The notes below the pieces were generated by a model. That model was not told where the DNA came from. It was given only the letters and a program-made list of their open reading frames with translations, and did no database searches. Made by a program: the position numbers and the translations under genes. 64,000 nucleotides of DNA, taken from assembly GCA_029210945.1 (NCBI GenBank), contig JARGGH010000002.1:1-64000 (forward strand), in the 5' to 3' direction. This DNA is from Anaerolineales bacterium. Its GTDB lineage: Bacteria > Chloroflexota > Anaerolineae > Anaerolineales > E44-bin32. Below, piece after piece: positions 1 through 9,456 of this stretch (position 1 is the first letter of the stretch; every line of letters starts with the position of its first letter).

Positions 1-1
1 C

Positions 2-292
2 CGCATCGAGGTCCTGGGCTTTATCCTGCTCGTCTCGCTTCTTACCTGGAGCCTCATGGAGCACGTGATGCGCGCCTATCTGGCAAGGACTGATAGCGAC
101 ATCATCGGTTGGGACAAGAAGCTTACCCGCAGGCCCACCACCTTCATGATGACCACCAAGTTCAGGGGACTGCTGGTGGCTAGGATTGGAGAGGAGTGGT
201 TCCTGACCGCCCCACTCACAAAAGAACAACAGCAGTTCGTCCAGGCCCTGGGGTTGAGCGAGGGTTCCCTGCTCAGGAAGGGCAAGACATGA
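2..292 (+). CDS. C-terminal end of an IS1634-like transposase (5' end outside window)
   Basis: The reading frame is open from the window edge, so only the last 96 residues are visible. The fragment has a hydrophobic stretch (RIEVLGFILL...), a basic helix, then RRPTTFMMTTKF and a C-terminal QALGLSEG. This resembles the end of IS1634/IS4-superfamily transposases as I remember them. The internal ATG at 56 is not a real start because the match continues upstream of it. The catalytic DDE residues lie outside the window, so activity cannot be judged. No terminal inverted repeat could be identified in the about 100 bases after the stop, since the other end is not visible. Family assignment is from recall of conserved phrases, not a search. 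Confidence 0.65.
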   Translation, partial: RIEVLGFILLVSLLTWSLMEHVMRAYLARTDSDIIGWDKKLTRRPTTFMMTTKFRGLLVARIGEEWFLTAPLTKEQQQFVQALGLSEGSLLRKGKT

Positions 293-390
293 GCTTAGAA
301 ATTACGTGGAAATGGGCTGACAAGGGTGGGGAATATGAGCTGAGGGAGCCGGCCCCCCAATAAATCGCGAACAGGGCCATTTGACTTACG

Positions 391-423
391 AAAAAACCGG
401 GCTGCCTGAACAAGGCAGCCCGG
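391..423 (-). terminator. Rho-independent terminator of the dynamin-like gene
   Basis: A perfect 11-bp stem (397-407 with 413-423) closes a 5-nt loop. On the minus strand it is followed by six T residues (the A run at 391-396). It sits 50 nt after the stop of the minus-strand GTPase gene, so it terminates that gene. Confidence 0.85.
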
Positions 424-474
424 TGGCTATAATTTTCGGTCGAGCAGGGTTAATGATGGATCGGCTCTATCGCC

Positions 475-2214
475 CTAGCGATCTTCTTCGAGCGAAGTTT
501 GCATTTGCTTCAGTTCCGCGCGGGCCTGATCCAGACGGGTCAGGATGCCGTCGACTTTTTCCTTTTCGCTGATCACAAAACGCCGGTAGGGAGCCAGCGA
601 CTCACGCAGCCGCGAAAGTGAATTCCCGAGTTCGCGCTCAAAATCCTTGCGCAGGGTCCGTTCCAGATCCGTTTGCAGCGTGGTGAGTTTTTCGCGCAGC
701 TGTTTCTTAGCGGCGCTGCGGCGGTAGGGGATCACCGCAAACCCGAGCACCCCCAGGATCCCGGCGGCGAGAATACCGGTCGCATCGGCGACGGCCGTGG
801 TCAGCAGCGCCTTGAGGATCAGGCCCAGACTGATCGCGCTGACTTCCACGAGCCCGACAAGGGCGACCGATTCCTGCACCAACGACGTCAGGCGTTGAGA
901 TTCGGCGCTCTCATCATAGCTGCTGACGACGCGCTCCGCCTTGGCGCCCAGGCTTTCGAGCAGTTCACGCCGGCTGTAAGCGAAGCCCTCGGAGGCTTTC
1001 CTGGCCGCAGATTTGAGCGAGTCCGTTTCGGTGCGCTTGCCGAGCTCCTCAGCCATCAAGCGCCACTGGCGGAGCTCCCGTTCCACGAGCCAGTCAATAA
1101 TCTCCTGGATCTCGCGGCCGATCTGGTCGGGGGTATCGGCGATGACGATCTCTTGAAAATCACGCTGCAGCTGCTCGCCGCGCAGCATGCCGCGGATTTT
1201 GAGCAGGCGCAGACGGTCATCGAGGAACTCCTCGCCGCGCAAACGCATCTCGAGCAGTTCGTTGTCGAGCTTGGCGAGATGGCGGTCGAATTCTTGTGTG
1301 GTGTCGCTCTCGTATAAAGCGAGTTGATGTTCGACCCGTTCGAGCGTCATTACATCTTCGTTAAGCACATCCCCGCGCTCACGAGCCTTCTCGATGTTTT
1401 CGTCGGTAATCTTGAGAGCGACGCCTAACGGGCTGAGCAGCTTGAGGCGGATTAATTCCTCCTGGGTGAGCGTGGAAGTAAGGTAGGTTTGGAACGCTTT
1501 CAAACCATGTTGAGTTCCCGATGGAACCGAGGGGCTCCCTCCGGAGCTGGACTCCTTGGCTGAAAGCGTAAACAACTCGGGGGGGAATCCCAGCAATTCT
1601 TGAACCTTATCCTCTACAAAATCGCGCACTTCCCGGTAGGCAGCTTCGTCAGGGAGAATGTCGACCTTGTTGATGATCACGATGACTTTCTTGCCCCACT
1701 GCCGGATGACCTCCAGGAAATTCCGTTCGCTTTCAGTGAACGGCCGGTCAGCGGAAGTGACGAAGATCACCATGTCGCTGCGCGGGACGAAATCGCGGGC
1801 GATTGCTTCATGCTTGCGGAGCACGGCATTTGTGCCGGGGGTGTCCACGATGTGGATCTCACGCAGCATCTCGGCCGGGAAGTGCAAGACGCGCACATCC
1901 TCACTCACATAGTCGGGTTCGCCGGGTTCGCCGTATTTCAGGATGTGGATGCGATCGGTTGTCGGCGTGACGCCCTCTTTGAGATACGTCTTGCCCAGGA
2001 GAGCGTTGATCAATGCGCTCTTGCCGCTGTTAAATTCGCCCACAAACACAAGCAGAAACAGCTCATTGAGTTGGCTGAGCGCTCGGCGCAGGTGCTCAAG
2101 GTCAGCGTCGCGTGTCTCCCAGCCCTGCAGCGTTTCAAGCAAATTCTGAATAGTTCTCTTCTCAGATTCCCAGAATCGCTGCTGTTCGTCATTTAGCAAG
2201 GATGGGATGCTCAT
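475..2214 (-). CDS. Dynamin-family (bacterial dynamin-like) GTPase
   Basis: A 579-residue GTPase with the G motifs in order: P-loop GEFNSGKS (residues 59-66), switch threonines in GVTPTT (81-86), DTPG (124-127) and NKVD (182-185). A long helical part follows, with a hydrophobic double segment at about 445-490 that would form a membrane hairpin or paddle, then a charged coiled-coil tail. This is the layout of bacterial dynamin-like proteins, which bind and remodel membranes and act in membrane repair or fission. The gene stands alone, with its own terminator downstream and a decayed methyltransferase upstream. Bacterial dynamins often occur in tandem pairs; only one copy is present here. The cellular role cannot be inferred from context. 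Confidence 0.9.
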   Translation of the reverse strand: MSIPSLLNDEQQRFWESEKRTIQNLLETLQGWETRDADLEHLRRALSQLNELFLLVFVGEFNSGKSALINALLGKTYLKEGVTPTTDRIHILKYGEPGEPDYVSEDVRVLHFPAEMLREIHIVDTPGTNAVLRKHEAIARDFVPRSDMVIFVTSADRPFTESERNFLEVIRQWGKKVIVIINKVDILPDEAAYREVRDFVEDKVQELLGFPPELFTLSAKESSSGGSPSVPSGTQHGLKAFQTYLTSTLTQEELIRLKLLSPLGVALKITDENIEKARERGDVLNEDVMTLERVEHQLALYESDTTQEFDRHLAKLDNELLEMRLRGEEFLDDRLRLLKIRGMLRGEQLQRDFQEIVIADTPDQIGREIQEIIDWLVERELRQWRLMAEELGKRTETDSLKSAARKASEGFAYSRRELLESLGAKAERVVSSYDESAESQRLTSLVQESVALVGLVEVSAISLGLILKALLTTAVADATGILAAGILGVLGFAVIPYRRSAAKKQLREKLTTLQTDLERTLRKDFERELGNSLSRLRESLAPYRRFVISEKEKVDGILTRLDQARAELKQMQTSLEEDR

Positions 2215-2424
2215 CGAAAGCTCGCTTCGGGTTCAAATGATATGTTCATAAGTCTATTGTACATGGTTCGCTGGATAAGTGATCAGGGATTGTAAATTGT
2301 GTGCGCGGGGTCTCCTCTGCGGCAGCCAGAGCTCCTGATCTTCGTGCGAGAGCAATCGCCAGCAATCCAGACGCTTGCCGGTTTAGATTCAGGATCGGGC
2401 GATAAGGCGTTCGACGCTGCTTTG

Positions 2425-2658
2425 TTATCCAGGTTGGCAGGTCAGTGCGAGCATTGCTTACTCGGCGCTTGCCAGATCTTCCACGCCATCGGGCCAGTAG
2501 CAACAGCTGGATTCCAAACGCGGCCCCAGCGTTAACTCGAGGTAACGGCAGTCGACTTCGTAGTGCTGTGCATTCGCGTCTTCTGGACGGACGGGAAACG
2601 CATATTTTGCCTCTTTCGAAAGGTTTGAAGAGCGGTCTTGCGAACTAAGATGGCACAT
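2425..2658 (-). pseudogene. Remnant of a CFA-synthase-like SAM methyltransferase
   Basis: The minus strand encodes a stretch with QHYEVDCRYLELTLGPRLES, then SCCYWPDGVEDLASAE, a TAA at 2458-2460, and in the same frame AMLALTCQPG before another TAA at 2425-2427. The phrase order HYEV...LGP...SCCYWP.G...AE.AMLALTC matches the N-terminal part of class I SAM methyltransferases related to cyclopropane-fatty-acid synthase, as recalled. The SAM-binding GCGWG motif that should follow is missing and the downstream sequence to about 2250 is not recognisable. I read it as a truncated gene with nonsense mutations. The 2215-2424 interval holds nothing else I can recognise. Confidence 0.5.
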
Positions 2659-3118
2659 ATTTAATCGACAGTACAGTGTTTGAATTTATCCTGGTTCGGG
2701 ATCTGCAAAAAAAGAGATCCTGAATGCTCCAGAGGTAGAACACAAGCACGCAGGCCACGATCACCGCTATGACCTGCGGGATTAAAATCGCGATGAACTC
2801 TCCCGTCGAGGCGGCGCCGTGCTGACAGAGGTCGACGAAGATCTCCACCGAAGCGTAGACGTAAAAACCGGCCACGAATTGCGAGACGACATACCCCAAC
2901 CGTTGCATGCGCCATAAGCCAAACGCCGCGATGAACGAGGCCGGTGCGTTGATGAATATATCTGCAATCGGGAAAGCCAGATCGACGCCCTCCGGTGGAT
3001 TGAAAATGACTCCCTGGCCCCACAAGAAAATCGATCCAAAGAGAGCGAGCAGGCCGAAGAGCGCCAACGTGACCGCGAGGGCGCGTACCGGGAGAGGAGC
3101 AGCAGTGGTGAAAGACAT
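2645..3118 (-). CDS. Hypothetical four-helix membrane protein of the ABC export operon
   Basis: A 157-residue protein with about four hydrophobic segments (around residues 10-35, 45-67, 75-95 and 105-130) and a polar tail. I do not recognise a family. It starts 27 nt after the stop of the ABC ATPase gene on the same strand, so it is likely the last gene of the MacAB-type operon. It could be an accessory membrane protein of the exporter or an unrelated passenger. Confidence 0.65.
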   Translation of the reverse strand: MSFTTAAPLPVRALAVTLALFGLLALFGSIFLWGQGVIFNPPEGVDLAFPIADIFINAPASFIAAFGLWRMQRLGYVVSQFVAGFYVYASVEIFVDLCQHGAASTGEFIAILIPQVIAVIVACVLVFYLWSIQDLFFCRSRTRINSNTVLSIKYVPS

Positions 3119-3145
3119 TCTATTACCCCTTCGATTATCGATCGC

Positions 3146-3988
<843 letters not shown>

Positions 3989-4006
3989 GGTCTGTGCCCT
4001 GTCGCA

Positions 4007-5206
4007 TCATTCTTGAAGTTCAATGTCCACAAAGGCAGTCATACCCCAACGCACGGCCTCTGAAAGTTGTTCGTCGAGGCGGAGTTCCACGGGATAGTTC
4101 ACGCCGGTGCCCTCGCTCGCCTTGGTGGCAATATAGGTCACGGTGCCCTGGATGTTCACATCCGGCAGCGCGTCAAACGTGATGGTGGCGGGGCTCCCCA
4201 CGGTGATCTGCGCGACATCGATCTCGTTGAGATCTGTTGTTTCGACGATCAGGTTGTCCAGATCGGCGAGCACCAGGATGGGCTGACCCGGAGCGACAAA
4301 CTCGCCCTCGCGGATATACACATCGCTGATGGTACCGGCGAACGTGGCGCGTAATTCCATGTCTGAGAGGGCTTTTTCGGCGGCGCGCACACCAGCCTCT
4401 GCGTTGGCTAACCTGGCCTGACTCACTTCGACCGCCTCAGGATCAGGACCCTCTTTTACGGCTTCGTATTCGCGTTCGGCCGCAGCCACGCGGGCTTCTG
4501 CTTCGGCAACCTCGGCGTCGAGGATCGCCTGCTCGATGTCACTTGGATACCCTTTGTACCAGTTCAACCTCCGAATGATGGCATCGCGATGCTGCCTCGC
4601 CGCGGAGAGGTTGGAGAGCGCCAGCGCCCGTGCGGGGTCGTCCTCTGAACGGCCAGATAGCCGGTCATAGGCTGCCTTGGCGCGATCAACCTCATTCTCG
4701 GCGAGGATCAGGTTGGCTTCAGCCTCATCAATGGTCTCATCGCTGGCGCGGTAACCCTCCTGCTGAACACGCCATGTGTATTCAGCATCGTCGAGCAGGT
4801 CCCTTGCGTTGGCAAGCGCCAGGCGAGCCTGGGCAGTGTAGAGTTCGGCGTTTTCGTAAAGGTCATCGAGAGCCTGCCGGGCGTTGATGAGCTCTAACTC
4901 CGCGGCCGATAGCGCGGCGCGGGCTTGTTCCACATTTCCCAGTCGGGCGAGCGTTTCTCCTGCTTCGACCGCATCACCCCGTTGGATGAACAATTCTGTC
5001 ACCTGCCCCCCGGCGGCGAAGCTCAACGTCACCCACCGTTCCGGCTTGACCACCCCGGTTGTGCTGACCACCGGCGAGAAATCCTCCGCCGGAGATAGCT
5101 CCACTGGTTCGGTCGGTGTCGATGCGCCCCCGGCACAGGCCGTCAGCAGCATCATGATCATCGGCACCAGGATAAGATAGCGGCTTGAGCGTGTTTCATT
5201 TTTCAT
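4007..5206 (-). CDS. Membrane-fusion (HlyD/MacA-type) lipoprotein of the ABC exporter
   Basis: A 399-residue lipoprotein: the signal peptide ends in LLTAC with the lipidated Cys at 24. A biotinyl-lipoyl-like half motif follows (GGQVTELFIQRGDAVEAGETL), then a long Ala/Glu-rich alpha-helical hairpin (about 95-270). The second lipoyl half and beta-barrel follow (FAGTISDVYIREGEFV...PILVLADLD...). This is the periplasmic adaptor architecture that links an inner-membrane transporter to an outer partner; in Chloroflexota it may serve as an extracytoplasmic stalk. It sits between the permease (16 nt upstream) and the ATPase (18 nt downstream). Confidence 0.92.
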   Translation of the reverse strand: MKNETRSSRYLILVPMIMMLLTACAGGASTPTEPVELSPAEDFSPVVSTTGVVKPERWVTLSFAAGGQVTELFIQRGDAVEAGETLARLGNVEQARAALSAAELELINARQALDDLYENAELYTAQARLALANARDLLDDAEYTWRVQQEGYRASDETIDEAEANLILAENEVDRAKAAYDRLSGRSEDDPARALALSNLSAARQHRDAIIRRLNWYKGYPSDIEQAILDAEVAEAEARVAAAEREYEAVKEGPDPEAVEVSQARLANAEAGVRAAEKALSDMELRATFAGTISDVYIREGEFVAPGQPILVLADLDNLIVETTDLNEIDVAQITVGSPATITFDALPDVNIQGTVTYIATKASEGTGVNYPVELRLDEQLSEAVRWGMTAFVDIELQE

Positions 5207-5222
5207 TTTCTAACTCCAGACG

Positions 5223-7469
5223 TTATTCGTAGCGAAGCGCTTCAACCGGCTGCAATCGTGTCGCCCGGTAGGCTGGTAAGAGACCACCGAACAATCCCAG
5301 CAGGACCGCGATGGAGATGGCGCGAGCAAAGACACTCAGCGTCCATTCTGGCTGAATCGCTTCACCAAAGATCGGTATCAGTTGGATTGAGGTGGCGAGC
5401 AAAAAGGCAACGATGATGCTGGCGCCCCCTCCCAGCAACCCCAGCAGCAGCGCTTCGCGCAGGATCAAGCTGAGAACTGATCGCCGGCTCCAACCCAGCG
5501 CTCGCAGTACGCCTATCTCGCGGGTGCGCTCGAGGATCGACATCAACATCGTATTCAGCACGCCCAATCCTCCAACAATGATCGCCAGTACTGAAATGCC
5601 GTTCAGTATTCCGTCGGCGTTCTGCATATCCGGCATCTGCTCCACAAATTCGCCGCTCGCGGCAGCATGAACCTCGGGAAAGCGCGCGTTGATCTCTTCA
5701 ACCAATGCAGACGTGTGGCGCGGATCCTTTACATCGACCATCAGCATCGTCACCTTGCGTGGGCGTCCGGCAAAGGCCTGGGCATCGCGGAGCGAGATCA
5801 CACCGCTCACATCTTCCCAACCAACGCCGGTCGAGAATACGCCTACAATTTTGAAGCGCTGGCCAGAGATCTCCATGGTTTCACCGACGTCCTTGCCGGT
5901 CGCCTCAGCGATTGTAACCCCGATCATGATCTGGTGATTGCTGTTCAGGCGTTGCCCTTCAACGATGTTGAAGCGCTGGATCGCGAATTCATTGGGTGCA
6001 TATCCCAGAAGCAGCATGAAGCTGCCCGATTCGGGAAGCATTACCGCGTTCATAACCATTCCGCTCGCACTACGGACCTCCGGCATCGCGGCGATCCGGT
6101 CCGCAATCCGCTCGTCGATCGCGCTGAGGCTCGTGTCGGCGATATCCGCTTGCCGGATGGCGATCTCCGCATCAGAACCCGAAATCATGCTTTCGAGCTC
6201 GGCTGAAGCTCCATTGACGATGCTCTCGAGGGTTAAAATTGATCCAACGGTCAGGGCGATCGCGAGCAGGGTCAAGAGTGTCCTGGTGCTACGCTGCCAG
6301 AGGCTCTGCACGGGCATACCGCCGAAAGGAAGCCGTCTGACGCTGCTTCCGCTGCTCCCCCCTTCGTACCTCAGAGCCTCAATCGGCTCGAGCTGCGCTG
6401 CGCGCCAGGCAGGGTAGATACCACCAGCAAGACCAAGCGTGAGCACGACGAGAGCAGCCTGGCCCAACAGGTCCGGCCCGATGGAGGTCGTGTTTGCGCC
6501 GAACATCTGGAAGACGTCTGAAAATGCGAAAAGCGCGAACCACCCGATGGCGATGCCAATCGCTCCACCGAGCAACCCGATGAAGATCGATTCGACCAGA
6601 ATCATGCGCAGCACGCGAGCTTTGCTCCAACCGACGGCGCGCAGCACGCCGATCTCCCGCGTGCGCTCATAGACAGCCATCAGTTGGGCATTGGTCATGC
6701 CGACCCCGCCGATGATGATCGCCATCCCTGCGATCGCCCACACATAGCCCTGCATGACATCGGCGGTGATCTGGTTGTCGAGGAAGTCGCTTGTCGTGCT
6801 GATCGCCAGATCCGGCCAGCGGCGCTCAACGCGTGTGATCAAACGCTCGTCCAGGTCAGGGTCCTTGAGCAAGATGTAGAAAAGGCTGACTTGCCTGGGT
6901 TTGCCTAAGAGGATCTGGGCTTCTTCCAGAGCTAACACGCTTCCACTGTCTTCGAGGGGGTCACCCGTCTGGTAAATGCCGACTACTTTGTAAAGGCTGT
7001 CCCCGAGGCGCAGCGAATCTCCGACTTCTTTATTCAGGCTCTCTGCAGCGGCTGAGCCGATCCAGATGGCGCGATCGCTGGCCTTCAAACTGCGGGCATC
7101 GAACGGGCTCCCCTCAAGAATCTGAAAACGATCCAACAGGAAGCTGTCCAGCGGGTATCCAAAGACGAAAAAGAAAGGAGACCCTTCAACCTGTACGAAG
7201 CCTTCCAGCATGCCGCTGACCGTCTGTACTTCCGAGAGGGCAGCGAGTTCTTGCCCCACTTGCTCGTCGATCGCGCTTAAGCTGATATCGAGTGCATCCG
7301 GCTGACTGACGAGCAGGTCGGCCTTGCTGCCGGAGAGCATTGAGCTGTAGCCGGCTTCAAAACCCTTCGCCAGCGCGCCAAGGCCGATGATGGCGGCGAC
7401 CCCAATGCTTATGCCCAGAACGGTGAGCAAGGTTCGGCCCTTGCGTCGAAAGATGTTTTTAAGAATCAT
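5223..7469 (-). CDS. ABC transporter permease with two MacB/FtsX units in tandem
   Basis: A 748-residue protein made of two similar halves, about 1-375 and 385-748. Each half has an N-terminal transmembrane helix (RKGRTLLTVLGISIGVAAII; RSTRTLLTLLAIALTVGSIL), a MacB-like extracytoplasmic domain and an FtsX core. The cores carry the repeated phrases ERTREIGVLRAVGWSKARVL and ERTREIGVLRALGWSRRSVL. Each half ends in the family's PxEALRYE motif. Normal MacB/LolC proteins have one such unit and dimerise, so this polypeptide probably forms the pseudo-dimer alone. First gene of the exporter operon; an operator-like site lies about 160 nt upstream. Confidence 0.93.
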   Translation of the reverse strand: MILKNIFRRKGRTLLTVLGISIGVAAIIGLGALAKGFEAGYSSMLSGSKADLLVSQPDALDISLSAIDEQVGQELAALSEVQTVSGMLEGFVQVEGSPFFFVFGYPLDSFLLDRFQILEGSPFDARSLKASDRAIWIGSAAAESLNKEVGDSLRLGDSLYKVVGIYQTGDPLEDSGSVLALEEAQILLGKPRQVSLFYILLKDPDLDERLITRVERRWPDLAISTTSDFLDNQITADVMQGYVWAIAGMAIIIGGVGMTNAQLMAVYERTREIGVLRAVGWSKARVLRMILVESIFIGLLGGAIGIAIGWFALFAFSDVFQMFGANTTSIGPDLLGQAALVVLTLGLAGGIYPAWRAAQLEPIEALRYEGGSSGSSVRRLPFGGMPVQSLWQRSTRTLLTLLAIALTVGSILTLESIVNGASAELESMISGSDAEIAIRQADIADTSLSAIDERIADRIAAMPEVRSASGMVMNAVMLPESGSFMLLLGYAPNEFAIQRFNIVEGQRLNSNHQIMIGVTIAEATGKDVGETMEISGQRFKIVGVFSTGVGWEDVSGVISLRDAQAFAGRPRKVTMLMVDVKDPRHTSALVEEINARFPEVHAAASGEFVEQMPDMQNADGILNGISVLAIIVGGLGVLNTMLMSILERTREIGVLRALGWSRRSVLSLILREALLLGLLGGGASIIVAFLLATSIQLIPIFGEAIQPEWTLSVFARAISIAVLLGLFGGLLPAYRATRLQPVEALRYE

Positions 7470-7625
7470 GCTGCGGATGATTTCCGGGTTTCAGATTGAT
7501 GGCCGTGCGATCATCAAAGCCCGGGCTTATTATCAACCTTTCTATGACAGATCGACTGGACGGCCAACTGACGTTCGTCTGACCTCTGTGTGACGGGTGG
7601 TATCTGTCCGGGATGGCCCGTATCT

Positions 7626-7665
7626 AATTAGGATTGCCTAATTATATAATAATAACATCCTAATT
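7626..7665 (-). promoter_or_regulatory. Operator-like repeat with overlapping -10 box, exporter operon promoter
   Basis: AATTAGG (7626-7632), ATTG, then CCTAATT (7637-7643) form a perfect inverted repeat. A third CCTAATT half-site follows at 7659-7665, exactly 22 bp (about two helical turns) further. On the minus strand a TATAAT (7641-7646) overlaps the middle half-site, so a bound repressor would block the -10. The half-site TTAGG resembles those of DtxR/MntR-like regulators, but this is only a similarity. No good -35 was found. Confidence 0.5.
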
Positions 7666-7732
7666 TCCGGAAGTCTCATTCATTTGTGAAAGGGTTCGAG
7701 ATGTTTGACAGGCAGGATGGGAGCGAAACAGA

Positions 7733-8434
7733 TCAGAAGCAGGCATCCCGGAATATCCTGAACCACAGTTCGACTTCGCGGAGGCGATCTTGAAGAACTT
7801 GCTGAGGTGAATTCCCCTTAGCTGGAAGAGGCAGCCGGACATAAATCAACGAATCGCCTCCGCCTTCAATTGCCGCGTATCTGGATTGGGATACGCTTGA
7901 GAAAGAAGCCCGATTGAAAAACGAAGCGACCCGGTCGCCATCTTCTCCGAAGAGCAGATAATTTTCACTGAAGTGCGGATCGCGCAGATCGACGGATTGG
8001 TCTCCCTGACGGTTCATGAGTTCCTGCAATGTTTTATCGACCTATTTCGCCAGAATGCCGTCCCGTGCGATCCTAAGGATTACCGTGAAACGGGGGAGCG
8101 ACAACTTCGACGAGACTACCAGCAGGACATCTTCCTGTGGTGTGCTCGCCTCACCACCCGTATCAAAGAGATCCATCAGAAAAAGGGCATATTCATCCCG
8201 TTCAAGGGTCGTCAGACTGCGGATTTCGATCTGTTGGTTAGGGTGACGACTGTAAAGCCAGTTGATTCGTTCCAGAACCGAGGCAGGCACATGGGACAGG
8301 TCCTGGAAGCCCAGTTCCGCTTTGCGTCTCCGCTTTAAAGCGCGTGCGCGGCTTTCGCCACGGATCGCAAGCAAAAGTATGAGCACAAAGACAGCGATGA
8401 CAGCCAGGACGATGAGGAGACTGTTTCGGTCCAC
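7733..8434 (-). pseudogene. Membrane-anchored hypothetical protein interrupted by an in-frame TAG
   Basis: Two minus-strand pieces lie in the same frame and are separated by a single TAG at 8042-8044. The first (8042-8434) has an N-terminal transmembrane helix (LLIVLAVIAVFVLILLLAI) and a cytoplasmic start. The second (7733-8041) continues with DLRDPHFSENYLLFGEDGD, which reads as one continuous domain. Read through, it gives about 233 residues. UAG is not a selenocysteine codon and no family cysteine is expected here. It is therefore a nonsense mutation (from Gln or Trp), a base error, or a recoded site. I do not recognise the family. It lies downstream of the MazG-like gene on the same strand. 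Confidence 0.65.
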
Positions 8435-8466
8435 AGGACTCCTGAGGAGTGCGGCTCGGGCTGCGG

Positions 8467-8790
8467 TCAGGAGGCTGGATTCAGGCCGCGCTTTCGATCC
8501 ATCAGTTCCAATTTAGATTCGGCGATCGTTTCAAGATCCAGGCCTAGAAGATCCAATGCGATGCAGCCCATCATGATGGCGTCGAAAACCTCGGTCCCGA
8601 TCTCCTCCGCCGTAGGCACCTGTTTCTTTGTGTTGCGGGTATAGCGTGCGGAGGTCCTCAAGCGCTTATCGATCGCCTCGGCGACCTCGGTGGCCATGAA
8701 ATCCAGACAGTCGGTGAGGTCAGGATCCTGCCACTGGCCGATCCCGGCCCATTTATTCCTGTGTGTACGTATACGTTCCTGAAGGTTCAT
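8467..8790 (-). CDS. MazG-like nucleotide pyrophosphohydrolase
   Basis: A 107-residue all-helical protein with the MazG metal-binding pattern: EVAEA (about 35-39) followed by EEIGTEVFDAIM (about 62-73), that is ExxE and ExxD about 30 residues apart. Small single-domain members hydrolyse nucleoside triphosphates to monophosphates and pyrophosphate, often to clear damaged nucleotides. The length fits the one-domain dUTPase/MazG/HisE-like group. It starts 54 nt after the LysE-type gene and is followed 32 nt later by the interrupted membrane protein, all on the minus strand. Confidence 0.75.
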   Translation of the reverse strand: MNLQERIRTHRNKWAGIGQWQDPDLTDCLDFMATEVAEAIDKRLRTSARYTRNTKKQVPTAEEIGTEVFDAIMMGCIALDLLGLDLETIAESKLELMDRKRGLNPAS

Positions 8791-8844
8791 ACCACTCCTC
8801 GAATCCGTTTTGGTTTGTCCTGCCCCGGTCTTCGCATTTAGAGG

Positions 8845-9456
8845 CTATGCTGTAATAAATGTGAGCAGCGCCGCGACTCCGAAGATCATGATGATTGTGC
8901 CGGAGCCCCACTGTATCCATTGATTGAGCTGGCCGCTGAGACGATATTTCAACGCTCCGGCGGAGACGCTCAGAATGATCCACCAGGCGCTCGATCCCAG
9001 AAACACACCCACAACCATCTCGATCGAAGACCAGGTCGTCAATTCGATGCCGGGCGGGATGATCGAGGCGAAGATCGCCATGAAGGACAGGATCGTTAGC
9101 GGGTTTGTCAGGGTCAGTACGAAGGTCGATGAATACGTGCCCAACAACCCGAATCGCCGCTCAGGAAACGATCCCTCCACCGGTCTGGTGAAGAAGGTCC
9201 TGGCCCCCAGGTAGATCAGAAAGAGGCCCCCGATCGCACGCAGCCAGGATTGTCCGGTGATCATGAAGTCGGATATGGTATTGAGTCCAAAGGCCGCCAC
9301 GCTTCCGTAGAGCATATCCGCCGATGCGGCGCCCATACCTGAGATAAAACCGGCCAACCATCCGTCACGCAACGAACGGCGGATGCAGAGTACGCCGATC
9401 GGACCGACCGGTGCAGCGATCGAGAAGCCAATCACAAACCCACGAAGTAGAAGCAT
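8845..9456 (-). CDS. LysE/RhtB-family amino-acid exporter
   Basis: A 203-residue protein with about six transmembrane helices. The N-terminal motif GFSIAAPVGPIGVLCIRRSLRDGWLAG matches the LysE superfamily signature, and the IGGLFLIYLGARTFF phrase near residue 72 is also typical. Members export amino acids or related metabolites by proton exchange. Length is normal for the family. Substrate cannot be told from sequence. It is upstream of the MazG-like gene on the same strand. Confidence 0.9.
   Translation of the reverse strand: MLLLRGFVIGFSIAAPVGPIGVLCIRRSLRDGWLAGFISGMGAASADMLYGSVAAFGLNTISDFMITGQSWLRAIGGLFLIYLGARTFFTRPVEGSFPERRFGLLGTYSSTFVLTLTNPLTILSFMAIFASIIPPGIELTTWSSIEMVVGVFLGSSAWWIILSVSAGALKYRLSGQLNQWIQWGSGTIIMIFGVAALLTFITA

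Noticed and set aside
391-423. Terminal inverted repeat of the IS element
   Set aside because: The structure is a clear terminator with T run for the minus-strand GTPase gene; no matching left end is visible.
8042-8044. UAG as selenocysteine or pyrrolysine codon
   Set aside because: UAG does not encode selenocysteine, no family Cys is expected there, and pyrrolysine use is rare; a nonsense mutation is the simpler view.
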